A DNA stretch of 17,563 nucleotides from Coriobacteriia bacterium (GTDB lineage Bacteria > Actinomycetota > Coriobacteriia > Anaerosomatales > SLCP01), in contig SLCP01000158.1 in NCBI GenBank assembly GCA_007125735.1, positions 1 through 17,563 of the forward strand. The letters are read 5' to 3'. Of this stretch, positions 6,621 to 14,045 are shown piece after piece (the first letter of the stretch is position 1; each line of letters begins with the position of its first letter). Below the pieces are notes generated by a model. It searched no databases. It had not been told where the DNA came from and saw only the letters and a program-made list of their open reading frames with translations. Both the position numbers and the translations under genes were made by a program.

Positions 6621-8333
6621 CTACATCCTCTCGGGTGCGCTCACGCCGATGAGCGAGAGCACGGTGGCGAGCGCGACGCGCGTGGCGTCGACGGCGTACA
6701 GGCGCGCGGCGGTGAGCTCCGGTGCGTCCGGGTCGACCACGCGGCACTGGGTGTAGAACTGGTGGAACGTCTGCGCGAGGTCCTCGGCGTAGCGCGTGAG
6801 CTTGTGCGGAGCGAGCTGACGCGCGGCGATCTCGACGACCTCAGGCCACTCGGCGAGCTTGCGCATGAGCGTGAGCTCGGGGTCGGAATCGAGCAGGCCG
6901 AGGGGGGCGTCGGCACGCACGAACTCGGCGGCGGTGGCGGCGATGTCGACGCCCTCGTCGCTCGTGTCGGCGCCGGCGGCCTTGCGCAGGATCGCGCAGA
7001 TCCGTGCGTGCGCGTATTGCACGTAGTAGACGGGGTTCTCGCTCGACTGCTCCTTGGCGAGCGCGATGTCGAAGTCGAGCGGCTGATCGGTCGAGCGGCG
7101 CAAGAAGAAGTAACGCGCCGCGTCGGGTCCGACCTCGTCGAGGAGGTCCTCGAAGGTGACCATCTCGCCGGTGCGCTTGCTCATCCGCACGACCTCGCCG
7201 GCGCGGAAGAGGTTCACGAGCTGGCCGATGACGACGTCGAGCTTGTCCTCATGGCCGAGCGCGGCGACCGCGGCTTCCATGCGCTTCACGTAGCCGTGGT
7301 GGTCCGCGCCCCAGATGTTGATGACGCGGTCGAAGCCGCGGTCGTACTTGTCGGCGTGGTACGCGATGTCGGCGGCAAAGTAGGTGTAGGAGCCGTCGGC
7401 CTTCTTGAGCACGCGGTCCTTGTCGTCGGAGAACTCGGTCGAGCGGAACCACGTCGCGCCCTCGTGCTCGTAGATGTGGCCGGCCTCACGGAGCCGCTCG
7501 ATGGTGTGCTCGATCGCGCTCGCACCGCTCTCCGGCGCGAGTTCGTGCAGCGTGCGCTCGGAGAACCACACGTCGAACTCGACGCCCATGCCGGAGAGTA
7601 CGCGCCCCAGGTGCTCGAGCACCTGCGCGTACGCCTTCTCCCTGAAGTGCGCCTCGCGCTCGGCCTCCGAAGCATCCGCCCACGCCTCGCCCTCCTCGGT
7701 GTGGATCTCGCGCGCGATCTCGACGATGTAGGCGCCCCGATAGCCCTCCTCAGGGAACTCGACGTCGCGGCCGCAGAGCTCGAGGTAGCGCGCGGCGACG
7801 GACTTGGCGAAGGTGTCCATCTGGACGCCCTGGTCGTTGATGTAGAACTCGCGCTCGACGTCCCAGCCGGCGTGCTCGAGCACGCGCGCCATGCTGTCGC
7901 CGAGCGCCGCCCACCGGCCGTGACCCACGTGCATCGGCCCGACGGGGTTGGCCGAGACGAACTCGACCTGCACGCGGCGGCCGCCGCCCTCGTCGATGCG
8001 GCCGAACGCCGCACCCTGCTCGCGCACGTCGACGAGTACGCGCTGGAGCGCGTGGGCAGAGAGCCGGAGGTTGATGAAGCCGGGACCTGCGACCTCGACG
8101 GCGGCGACGTCTTCGTGGTCGGCGATGCGGGCGGCGAGCACGTCGGCGAGCTGCCGAGGATTCATGCCGGCCGCCTTGGCCGAGGCCATCGCGACGTTGG
8201 TCGCCCAGTCGCCGTGCGCCGGGTCGCGCGGGCGCTCGATGCGCACCTCGGGCACCTCCGGAAGGGTGACCTCGCCGGCCTCCACGGCAGCAGCGAGCGC
8301 GTCACGGAACAGGTCGGCTACGAGTTCTCTCAC
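6621..8333 (-). CDS. argS: Arginyl-tRNA synthetase
   Basis: Charges tRNA-Arg with arginine; cytoplasmic class I synthetase. With the GTG start at 8333 it is 570 residues, normal for the family. Seen: an N-terminal Add-1 type domain (1-100), then SANPVGPMHVGHGRW (127-141) carrying the HIGH signature as HVGH (135-138). Further on are YINDQG, the INIWGADHHGY block (338-348), the KMSKS-equivalent RMSKRTGEM (383-391) and a C-terminal DALR anticodon domain (about 450-570). The frame continues up to a TTG at 8408, but that TTG coincides with the -35 of the promoter below, so the GTG is preferred. The GTG has GAGGAG about 10 bases upstream and begins VRELVADLF, a typical N-terminus. First gene of the argS-lysA operon. 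Confidence 0.96.
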   Translation of the reverse strand: MRELVADLFRDALAAAVEAGEVTLPEVPEVRIERPRDPAHGDWATNVAMASAKAAGMNPRQLADVLAARIADHEDVAAVEVAGPGFINLRLSAHALQRVLVDVREQGAAFGRIDEGGGRRVQVEFVSANPVGPMHVGHGRWAALGDSMARVLEHAGWDVEREFYINDQGVQMDTFAKSVAARYLELCGRDVEFPEEGYRGAYIVEIAREIHTEEGEAWADASEAEREAHFREKAYAQVLEHLGRVLSGMGVEFDVWFSERTLHELAPESGASAIEHTIERLREAGHIYEHEGATWFRSTEFSDDKDRVLKKADGSYTYFAADIAYHADKYDRGFDRVINIWGADHHGYVKRMEAAVAALGHEDKLDVVIGQLVNLFRAGEVVRMSKRTGEMVTFEDLLDEVGPDAARYFFLRRSTDQPLDFDIALAKEQSSENPVYYVQYAHARICAILRKAAGADTSDEGVDIAATAAEFVRADAPLGLLDSDPELTLMRKLAEWPEVVEIAARQLAPHKLTRYAEDLAQTFHQFYTQCRVVDPDAPELTAARLYAVDATRVALATVLSLIGVSAPERM

Positions 8334-8379
8334 GGGCGGCGGGCTCCTCGGCTGTTCGCGGCGAAACGGCAGGTCACTC

Positions 8380-8408
8380 AGGATAGCGTGAGCGGCACCG
8401 TGCGGCAA
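8380..8408 (-). promoter_or_regulatory. Promoter of argS-lysA
   Basis: On the minus strand TTGCCG (8403-8408) and TATCCT (8380-8385) are exactly 17 bases apart, each matching the sigma-70 consensus at four of six positions. The pair lies in the 90-base gap between the lipoprotein stop and the argS GTG, giving a predicted leader of about 40 bases that includes the GAGGAG site. Confidence 0.55.
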
Positions 8409-8423
8409 TCGCCTCTGCTGCGC

Positions 8424-9851
8424 TTACCGTGGCCCCTGCTTCACCTTCAGCACGTCGACGTAGGACGTACGGCCGCCGTCGGCCTCCTCGGGATGCTCGA
8501 CGTACGCGAGCAGCACTTCGAGCACACCGTCCCCATCGAGATCGATCAGGTCCAGTGACGTGATCGTGTCGTACACCGGGGAGACGAGCGGGGGCCCGAA
8601 GCCGTCGCCGCTGTTCAAGAACACCTCCACCCGGCCCAGATACGCACTCTTGTATACGTGTGGTTCGGTGTCCACCACCACTACGATGTCGGTCAGGCCG
8701 TCGCCGTTGATGTCAGCAAGGGTGACCCCCCTGACCCGCTGGTCCCACTCGGCGACCGTGTGGAGCTCCTCCACCCGGCCGTCAGCAAGCGTGCCGACGA
8801 TCAGCGACGGTTCCCAGCGCCCGGGCTCGACGAGAGGATCCCTCATCATGAGGATCTCGTCACCGAGAGAACCCGCATCGAGATCTCCGGTCGCGATGAA
8901 CCAATGGGCCCCATGGTCCAACTCGAACCTCTCAGCCGAGATCTCGGTCAGCAGCGTGAGCTCACGATCCCACTCATCAGGACCCGGCATGGTCGTCGTG
9001 TCGACCAGCCACCCGTACTCGCCGCTATCACGGTACGCGCCGATGAGCCCGATTCCGGGAACGCTCGCTGCCCACCTGAGCGAACCGTCCGGTCCGAGAA
9101 CGCGCAACTCGTGGTCGTGTTGACCCTTATCAATTTGCGTGGGAGAGATGAGCGCCCCGATCGTCGCTCCATCGGGAGAGTCGGCGACCAGCAGAGAGAG
9201 GTGGTAGTCGACCTGCTCCGAGGCCATCTCTCGTAGACCACCCGGGGTGATGCGCAGCGTCGACAGCCACCGCTGCCAGCCAGACAGCTCATCATCTCCC
9301 GAAGTGACGACCATCACCGTCGCAGAGTCATCCCCGGGAACGACGAGTACCTCGTCGATGCGTGGCGCTTCGAGCAGGACCTCGGTCGCCATGCCGTCTC
9401 CGGTGATGTCCACCAAGACGAGTTCGCGGTGTGTGTCGGTATTCCCGTCTTGACCGATGTCTTCAGACACCTCGCGCACCATGAAGATCGCACCGTCCCA
9501 CGGCTGTAGCTCTCGAGGAAGAATCCAGCTGCGCTCAGCAGCCGTGATCGCCTGGTACTCGCTCGAGAACCGCACCTGTTCCTCGAGACGAGTACCGTTC
9601 AGAGCGAGGAGCGAGCCACCCGCTAGAATGGCCGGCCCCTCCGGGAGCACGACCCCGCTCACCGAAGGGTCTCCCCAGGGGCCCCGTGAGATGTCCGGGT
9701 ACCCCTCGATCACCCGAGAGGCGACGGGATAGAGCCCGGGTTCAGACTCGATTGCGCACCCTGCAGGAGCGATCGTCGTGAGGAGTGATACGGCGAGGAG
9801 CAGGCGGAGGCACACCGCTCCTCGCGACGGGCCGAACTGCGTCACCTTCAT
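8424..9851 (-). CDS. Large lipoprotein with FG-GAP-like repeats
   Basis: A 475-residue exported protein of unknown function. The N-terminus has a charged start, a hydrophobic run (14-29) and a Cys at 32 in IAPAGC. The -3 Pro is unusual for a lipobox, but the overall signal is convincing. Asp-rich loops recur: DITGDG (148-153), GDLDAGSLGDEI (322-333), DINGDG (380-385) and DLDGDG (437-442). Each is followed by hydrophobic strands such as LTDIVVVVD and VLEVLLAYV. These fit FG-GAP/VCBS calcium-binding beta-propeller blades, so a surface propeller that binds a ligand or partner is likely. No catalytic motif is seen. The ATG at 9851 has a GAGGGG about 12 bases upstream, which is long. It lies between the end of the his operon and argS, in the same direction as both, with no evident link to either. 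Base use looks a little less GC-biased than its neighbours. Confidence 0.78.
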   Translation of the reverse strand: MKVTQFGPSRGAVCLRLLLAVSLLTTIAPAGCAIESEPGLYPVASRVIEGYPDISRGPWGDPSVSGVVLPEGPAILAGGSLLALNGTRLEEQVRFSSEYQAITAAERSWILPRELQPWDGAIFMVREVSEDIGQDGNTDTHRELVLVDITGDGMATEVLLEAPRIDEVLVVPGDDSATVMVVTSGDDELSGWQRWLSTLRITPGGLREMASEQVDYHLSLLVADSPDGATIGALISPTQIDKGQHDHELRVLGPDGSLRWAASVPGIGLIGAYRDSGEYGWLVDTTTMPGPDEWDRELTLLTEISAERFELDHGAHWFIATGDLDAGSLGDEILMMRDPLVEPGRWEPSLIVGTLADGRVEELHTVAEWDQRVRGVTLADINGDGLTDIVVVVDTEPHVYKSAYLGRVEVFLNSGDGFGPPLVSPVYDTITSLDLIDLDGDGVLEVLLAYVEHPEEADGGRTSYVDVLKVKQGPR

Positions 9852-10025
9852 CGGGCGACCATCCCCCTCGTTGCGCCTTACGGAAGATACGAGAATCGAT
9901 ATGCGTACACGTGAATCAGGTTACCCCCATGCCGTGCCCGATGGGCAGGTAAGGAGGCGCCCGTTACGGACGTGTTGCCAACGAGGACAGCGCGACCCCT
10001 CGACCGCGGTTCGGGTCTCGCGCGA
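9852..10025. other. Spacer between the his-operon end and the lipoprotein gene
   Basis: This 174-base gap holds no credible gene. It contains the hairpin at 9990-10023 and a small inverted repeat TGCCC-GAT-GGGCA at 9935-9947. A promoter for the lipoprotein should lie here. TATCTT is present on the minus strand about 40 bases before its start, but I find no -35 at proper spacing, so no promoter is called. Confidence 0.5.
9990..10023 (-). terminator. Hairpin after the last gene of the his operon
   Basis: Beginning three bases after the stop of the M48-like gene, the GCGCGACCC arm (9990-9998) pairs with GGGTC-TCGCGC (10013-10023). It gives nine base pairs broken by a 2-base bulge and a 14-base loop that contains the palindrome ACCGCGGT. 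Its position suits the end of the his transcript. There is no T-run, so factor-independent termination would be atypical. Confidence 0.45.
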
Positions 10026-11144
10026 TCAACCCTCGAGCCGAGGAGCCACCGGCGGAGCAAGCACCGGCTCGTTGGGCGCGATCCTCGGCTCGGCCATCCC
10101 CTCGGCGCCGAGGACCTCGCGCAAGCGCGTGATGCGCCGGTACTCCGGATCGCGCTCGTCGCCGCTCGCCCCGCTGCCGGTCCAGCAGTAGAAGAGCTGC
10201 GTGAACCCGGGACCGGCCGTAGGCACGTAGTTGTTGAACCGCACCGCCTTCTCGAGCGCCGCGAGCATCGAGCGGGGGTCCTTGAGCAGCAGCATCCCCT
10301 CGGCGTCTGCCACCTCGGCGTGACGCAGCTGCGAACGCCGGTGCCCGAACGCGATGTACTCGGAGACGATGACGAAGAACACGATCACCGGGAAGAGCCA
10401 CGCCACGAAGAGCAGCATCCGTGCGTCGACAGCGGGGTTCACCTTCTTGACGCCGTCCTCGGTCACCACGCGCACGACGCGCGTTGGTTCGCCCGACGGG
10501 TCCTCGCGTCCGGTGAGACCGTAGTCGCGGATCGTCCACAGCGGGGCCATGATCGCCGTGACGCCCGTGGCCCAGATGGTGTCGCCGGCGCGCAGGCGGG
10601 CCATGAGGTTGGCGAAGACGGCGCGCTGCTCGTTTGGGGTGAGTCGCTCGGCCAGGCCGCGGGTGACGCCGACCACCGGCCGGCGGCGCCCCTTCGCGAA
10701 CACGAACGCGTTGACGTTGGAGGTCTCGAGCACCCAGAGCGCCGGGGCCACGTTGAAGCCCGCGGCGATCGCCATGTCCTTGAGCGCGTGTTTGGTGGGC
10801 AGCAGCTCGCCGCGCGGCGCGAGGTGCGCGCCGAACTTCGCGAGCAGCCACCGCTCGCACCGCGAGAGCGCGAGCGCGATGTAGACGCCTACCCCGAGCG
10901 CGAACGTCGTGCACCACAGCGCGAACGTCGCACCGATGTTGTCGAAGACGATCGCCCAGCGCCCGGGCTCCTCGGTCAGGAGCGTGACGACGATGAGCAC
11001 GATGCCGAGGAGGATCGCGGCGAACGCGGCGCTCGCTACGAGCAGCAGCACGATGAAGGCGGCCAGTTCGATGCGGTTGCGATCGACGCGGTCCCACAGC
11101 GGCTCGATCCGCTCAGCCCGCACCGCCGCCGGTCGTGCCGCCAC
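10026..11144 (-). CDS. M48/HtpX-like membrane protein lacking the zinc site (pseudopeptidase)
   Basis: A 372-residue membrane protein with the layout of M48 (HtpX-type) peptidases. Seen: two N-terminal membrane helices (about 28-54 and 72-94), then SNVNAFVFAKG (142-152), which corresponds to the substrate-strand SNAFATG block. VGVTRGLAERLTPNEQRAVFA (158-178) follows, where families have 'TGLL..L..DELEAVLAHELGH'. At the HExxH position the sequence is NLMAR (179-183), so both His ligands and the catalytic Glu are absent. The third-ligand region (AEVAD, 276-280) also seems to have Ala where Glu is expected. Further helices lie near 190-205 and 243-264, and the C-terminus keeps the late 'DPEYRRITRLREVL' helix (332-345). 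The GTG at 11144 is 10 bases after the hisE stop, with its G-rich ribosome site overlapping that stop, so it is probably translated with the his operon. The frame is intact, so this is not a decayed gene. Confidence 0.75.
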   Translation of the reverse strand: MAARPAAVRAERIEPLWDRVDRNRIELAAFIVLLLVASAAFAAILLGIVLIVVTLLTEEPGRWAIVFDNIGATFALWCTTFALGVGVYIALALSRCERWLLAKFGAHLAPRGELLPTKHALKDMAIAAGFNVAPALWVLETSNVNAFVFAKGRRRPVVGVTRGLAERLTPNEQRAVFANLMARLRAGDTIWATGVTAIMAPLWTIRDYGLTGREDPSGEPTRVVRVVTEDGVKKVNPAVDARMLLFVAWLFPVIVFFVIVSEYIAFGHRRSQLRHAEVADAEGMLLLKDPRSMLAALEKAVRFNNYVPTAGPGFTQLFYCWTGSGASGDERDPEYRRITRLREVLGAEGMAEPRIAPNEPVLAPPVAPRLEG

Positions 11145-11154
11145 CGCAGCCCCC

Positions 11155-11493
11155 CTACCGTCGCCTGCTTGCGAGTTCGCTCGCGAGGTCCTCGAGCGTC
11201 ATGCCCTCGCGGAGCATCACCACGAGCACGTGGTAGATGAGGTCGCCGATCTCCCACCGCAGCTGCTCGGGATCGTGGTCGCGCGCGGCGATGATGACCT
11301 CGCTCGCCTCCTCGGCGACCTTCTTGAGGAGCTTGTCTTGCGGACCCACGAGGAGCTTGGCGGTGTAGGACTCCTCGGAAGGCTCGGCTTTGCGCTGCTC
11401 GAGCACGGAGTAGACCTCCTCGAGCACCGGGCCAATGCGCGGCGCCTCGGGAGGCGCGGGGTCGCCGAGGACCGCGCGGATGTCGTCACTCAT
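11155..11493 (-). CDS. hisE: Phosphoribosyl-ATP pyrophosphatase
   Basis: Hydrolyses phosphoribosyl-ATP to phosphoribosyl-AMP and pyrophosphate, step 2 of histidine synthesis. It is 112 residues, with an all-alpha MazG-like fold. Seen: the metal-binding pattern E61-E62-x-x-E65 in KVAEEASEV and E81-x-x-D84 in EIGDLIYHVLV. The ATG at 11493 overlaps the end of hisI by 8 bases and is preceded by GAGGAGG, so translational coupling is likely. The open frame extends to 11568, but that part lies inside hisI and has no family sequence. It is separate from hisI, unlike the fused HisIE of enterobacteria. The N-terminal 20 residues are Pro-rich and probably a flexible extension. Confidence 0.93.
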   Translation of the reverse strand: MSDDIRAVLGDPAPPEAPRIGPVLEEVYSVLEQRKAEPSEESYTAKLLVGPQDKLLKKVAEEASEVIIAARDHDPEQLRWEIGDLIYHVLVVMLREGMTLEDLASELASRRR

Positions 11494-11866
11494 CGGACAC
11501 CTCCTCGCTCGGCTCGGCGAGCACCGGACGGTAGAAGCACGTGCGCTCGCCGGTGTGGCACGCAACACCCTTCTGATCGACGAGCACGAGCAGCGTGTCT
11601 GCGTCGCAATCGGCGAGCACGTCGTGGACGGCCTGGGTGTTGCCGGACGTCTCGCCCTTGCACCAGTACTCCTGGCGCGAGCGGCTCCAGAACCACGTAC
11701 GCCCCGTCGTCACGGTGCGCCGGACCGCCTCGGCGTCCATCCACGCGACCATGAGGACCTCGCGCGTGTCGTGTTGCTGGATGACGGTCGCTATGAGTCC
11801 GTTCGCGTCGAACTTCAGGTCCTCCACGCGTACGCCCTCGGCCGACTCGTGCTCGTGCTCGCTCAT
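11486..11866 (-). CDS. hisI: Phosphoribosyl-AMP cyclohydrolase
   Basis: Opens the adenine ring of phosphoribosyl-AMP, step 3 of histidine synthesis; cytoplasmic zinc/magnesium enzyme. It is 126 residues, a normal single-domain length. Seen: LMVAWMD (38-44), SRSRQEYWCKGETSGN (61-76), the Mg-binding D86-C-D88-A-D90 cluster, and zinc cysteines Cys87, Cys103 and Cys110 in VACHTGERTC. The ATG at 11866 shares ATGA with the hisF stop, a 4-base overlap typical of coupled translation. GGAGAG lies upstream inside hisF. The His/Glu-rich N-terminus (MSEHEHES) is unremarkable. Confidence 0.95.
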   Translation of the reverse strand: MSEHEHESAEGVRVEDLKFDANGLIATVIQQHDTREVLMVAWMDAEAVRRTVTTGRTWFWSRSRQEYWCKGETSGNTQAVHDVLADCDADTLLVLVDQKGVACHTGERTCFYRPVLAEPSEEVSDE

Positions 11867-12678
11867 CGCATCCACTCTCCTGCCACTGGGGATCTGGCTT
11901 CCTCGGGCACCTCGACGAGCCGCACGGGAATGCCGTGGGACGCGAGGTGTACCTTGATATCGTGTACCCGGAACGTGCCGAAGTGCAGCGTGCTCGCCGC
12001 AAGGACCGCGTCGGCGTCGGCCTCGACGATGACTTCGGCGAAGTGGTCGAGCGTTCCTGCTCCCCCGCTCGCGATCACCGGGATCGAGAGTTCGCGCGTG
12101 ATCGCACGGGTGAGCGGGATGTCGTAGCCGTCGTTGGTGCCGTCGCGGTCCATGCTCGTGAGCAGGATCTCGCCGGCGCCGAGGCGCTCCGCCTCGCGCG
12201 CCCACTCCACCGCGTCGTGCCCGGTGTTGACGCGACCGCCGTTGATGAAGACCTCCCACCGGTCCCGTCCGCCCGCGACCCGCTTCGCGTCGATGGCCAC
12301 GACGATGCACTGGGCGCCGTAGATGCGGCTCGTCTCGGTGACGAGCGCCGGCGCGCGCACGGCCGCCGAGTTGAGCGAGATCTTGTCGCACCCGGCGGCG
12401 AGCATCGCGCGGATGTCGGCCGCCGAGCGCATGCCGCCGCCCACGGTATACGGGATGAAGACCTCTTCCGAGGTACGCGCGGCGACCTCGAGCATCGCCG
12501 GGCGCTCCTCGTGGCTTGCGGTGATGTCGAGGAAGACGAGTTCGTCGGCGCCCTCGCTGTCGTAGAAGGCGGCGAGCTCGACGGGGTCGCCCGCGTCCAC
12601 GAGATCGACGAAGTTGACGCCCTTGACCACGCGTCCCTCATGGACGTCGAGGCAGGGTATGACGCGTTTCGTCAGCAC
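11863..12678 (-). CDS. hisF: Imidazole glycerol-phosphate synthase, cyclase subunit
   Basis: Uses ammonia from HisH to convert PRFAR into imidazole glycerol phosphate and AICAR. It is a 271-residue (beta-alpha)8 barrel. Seen: the opening LTKRVIPCLDV with catalytic Asp11, catalytic Asp130 in VVAIDAKR, FINGGRVNTGHDAVEW, LLTSMDRDGT and the phosphate loops VIASGGAGT and ALAAST-type region. The GTG at 12678 was chosen because it places Asp11 and Asp130 at the family numbers. The ATG nearby in another frame terminates after four codons. The gap to hisA is 7 bases, and the stop overlaps the hisI start. Residues 255-271 form a slightly extended tail. Confidence 0.96.
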   Translation of the reverse strand: MLTKRVIPCLDVHEGRVVKGVNFVDLVDAGDPVELAAFYDSEGADELVFLDITASHEERPAMLEVAARTSEEVFIPYTVGGGMRSAADIRAMLAAGCDKISLNSAAVRAPALVTETSRIYGAQCIVVAIDAKRVAGGRDRWEVFINGGRVNTGHDAVEWAREAERLGAGEILLTSMDRDGTNDGYDIPLTRAITRELSIPVIASGGAGTLDHFAEVIVEADADAVLAASTLHFGTFRVHDIKVHLASHGIPVRLVEVPEEARSPVAGEWMR

Positions 12679-12685
12679 CGCTGCA

Positions 12686-13417
12686 TCACGGCTCCACTCC
12701 GTAGCCCACCGCGATGGCCTCGGGAAGCGTGAAAGCGTCCTCGTACAGAGCGGTCCCCACGATCGCACCCTCGACTCCGGGCCCGATCGATGCGAGATCG
12801 CGGATGTCGTCGAGCGTCGAGACGCCGCCAGAGGCGATGATCGGGATCTCGATCTGGCTGGCGAGCGCACGGTACGCGCCGTAGTTCGCGCCCTGCTGCA
12901 TGCCGTCGCGCGCGATGTCGGTGTAGACGACGCGCCGCACGCCGAGGAGCTCGAGTTCGTGCACGAGCTCGAGGACGCCCCGCTCCGTGCCCTGGCGCCA
13001 CCCCTCGATCGCGACCTTGCCGTCACGCGCGTCGATACCCGCGACGACGGCCTCGGGATACGCCGCACACGCGTCGGCGACGAACTCCGGCTCGGTCACG
13101 AGCGTGGTGCCGAGCACGCAACGGCTTACGCCCGCGTCGATGAGCGCCTCGAGGGTCGCCATCGAACGGACACCGCCGCCGGTCTGGATCGGCACGTCGA
13201 CCGCGGAGGCGATCGCGCGCACGGAGTCGATGTTGGCCGGCGTGCCGTCGCGTGCGCCGTCGAGGTCGACGACGTGGATCCACTCGGCGCCGCCCTCGGC
13301 CCACATGCGCGCCTGCGCCACCGGGTCCTCGTTGTACACGGTCACCTGGTCGTAGCGGCCCTGCTTGAGCCGCACCGCCTTGCCCCCGAGGATGTCTATC
13401 GCGGGATAGATCTGCAT
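12686..13417 (-). CDS. hisA: ProFAR isomerase HisA
   Basis: Isomerises ProFAR to PRFAR, step 4 of the pathway. It is a 243-residue (beta-alpha)8 barrel related to HisF. Seen: IYPAIDILGGKAVRL with catalytic Asp8, QGRYDQVTVYNEDP, VDLDGARDGTPAN, IQTGGGVRS, GIDARDGKVAIEGW with the second catalytic Asp, and TDIARDGMQQG. The loop GARDGTPAN is of the usual HisA kind. I do not see the sequence expected of PriA, the HisA/TrpF bifunctional enzyme of Streptomyces and mycobacteria, so a separate TrpF would be expected. The ATG at 13417 follows GGAGGG at 8 bases and is 1 base after the hisH stop. Confidence 0.95.
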   Translation of the reverse strand: MQIYPAIDILGGKAVRLKQGRYDQVTVYNEDPVAQARMWAEGGAEWIHVVDLDGARDGTPANIDSVRAIASAVDVPIQTGGGVRSMATLEALIDAGVSRCVLGTTLVTEPEFVADACAAYPEAVVAGIDARDGKVAIEGWRQGTERGVLELVHELELLGVRRVVYTDIARDGMQQGANYGAYRALASQIEIPIIASGGVSTLDDIRDLASIGPGVEGAIVGTALYEDAFTLPEAIAVGYGVEP

Positions 13418-13418
13418 G

Positions 13419-14045
13419 TCATGCACCCTCCTGTACGATCCGACCGAAGTTCGCGAGTACCGCCAGCCCCGTCGCCGAGGACTTCTCGGGGTGGAACTGC
13501 ACGGCATACACGTTCCCGGTTCCGAGCGCCGCGGCGAACGGCACTCCGTATACGGTCGAACCGATGATACAGGAAGAATCCGCAGGTACGACGCGGTAAG
13601 AATGAACGAAGTAGAACGCGCTGCCCTCTTCGATGCCCTCGAACAGACGGCTCGGGCGCGGGTAGTCGACGGTGTTCCACCCGATGTGCGGGATCTTCAC
13701 CCCGCCGGGTAGCCGCGCGCAGCGACCCGGAACGATGTCGAGCCCCTGCCACTCCCCGTCCTCGAGCCCCACGGAGGCGAGCAGCTGCATGCCGAGACAG
13801 ATGCCGAGGAACGGCGTGCCGGCCGCGATCCGCTCGGCGATCACGCCGTCGAGGCCCGACTCGCGCAGGTTGTGCGCCGCGTCGCGGAACGCGCCCACGC
13901 CCGGCAGCACGATGCCGTCGGCGGCACGCACGACCGCCGGGTCGTCGGTCACGACGACGCCCTCGACGCCGGCGTGCTCGAAGCCCTTCTGCACGCTGCG
14001 CAAGTTGCCCATCTTGTAGTCGATGATGGCGATGCGGGGTGTCAC
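13419..14045 (-). CDS. hisH: Imidazole glycerol-phosphate synthase, glutaminase subunit
   Basis: Class I glutamine amidotransferase that releases ammonia from glutamine and channels it to HisF. It is 208 residues. Seen: IAIIDYKMGNLRSV (5-18), LPGVGAF (47-53), the nucleophile Cys83 in GICLGMQ, and His185 with Glu187 in QFHPEKS completing the triad. KIPHIGWN (117-124) is the HisH signature. It starts with GTG at 14045, whose last three bases with the next A form GTGA overlapping the hisB stop. GGGAG lies just upstream. Its partner HisF is two genes downstream in the same operon, which favours balanced production of the two subunits. Confidence 0.96.
   Translation of the reverse strand: MTPRIAIIDYKMGNLRSVQKGFEHAGVEGVVVTDDPAVVRAADGIVLPGVGAFRDAAHNLRESGLDGVIAERIAAGTPFLGICLGMQLLASVGLEDGEWQGLDIVPGRCARLPGGVKIPHIGWNTVDYPRPSRLFEGIEEGSAFYFVHSYRVVPADSSCIIGSTVYGVPFAAALGTGNVYAVQFHPEKSSATGLAVLANFGRIVQEGA

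Noticed and set aside
6483..8558. A 691-residue open frame on the plus strand
   Set aside because: It lies antisense to lysA and argS, both of which have complete family motifs. Its Glu/His/Val/Leu-rich composition is what the complement of GC-rich coding sequence gives.
11155..11866. A HisIE fusion broken by a frameshift
   Set aside because: hisI and hisE each have complete domains and their own ribosome sites, joined by an 8-base overlap, which is ordinary operon packing.
12686..13417. PriA (dual HisA/TrpF) instead of HisA
   Set aside because: The loops read like ordinary HisA (QGRYDQVTVY and GARDGTPAN), without the pattern I associate with PriA. This is a sequence impression and not a tree.
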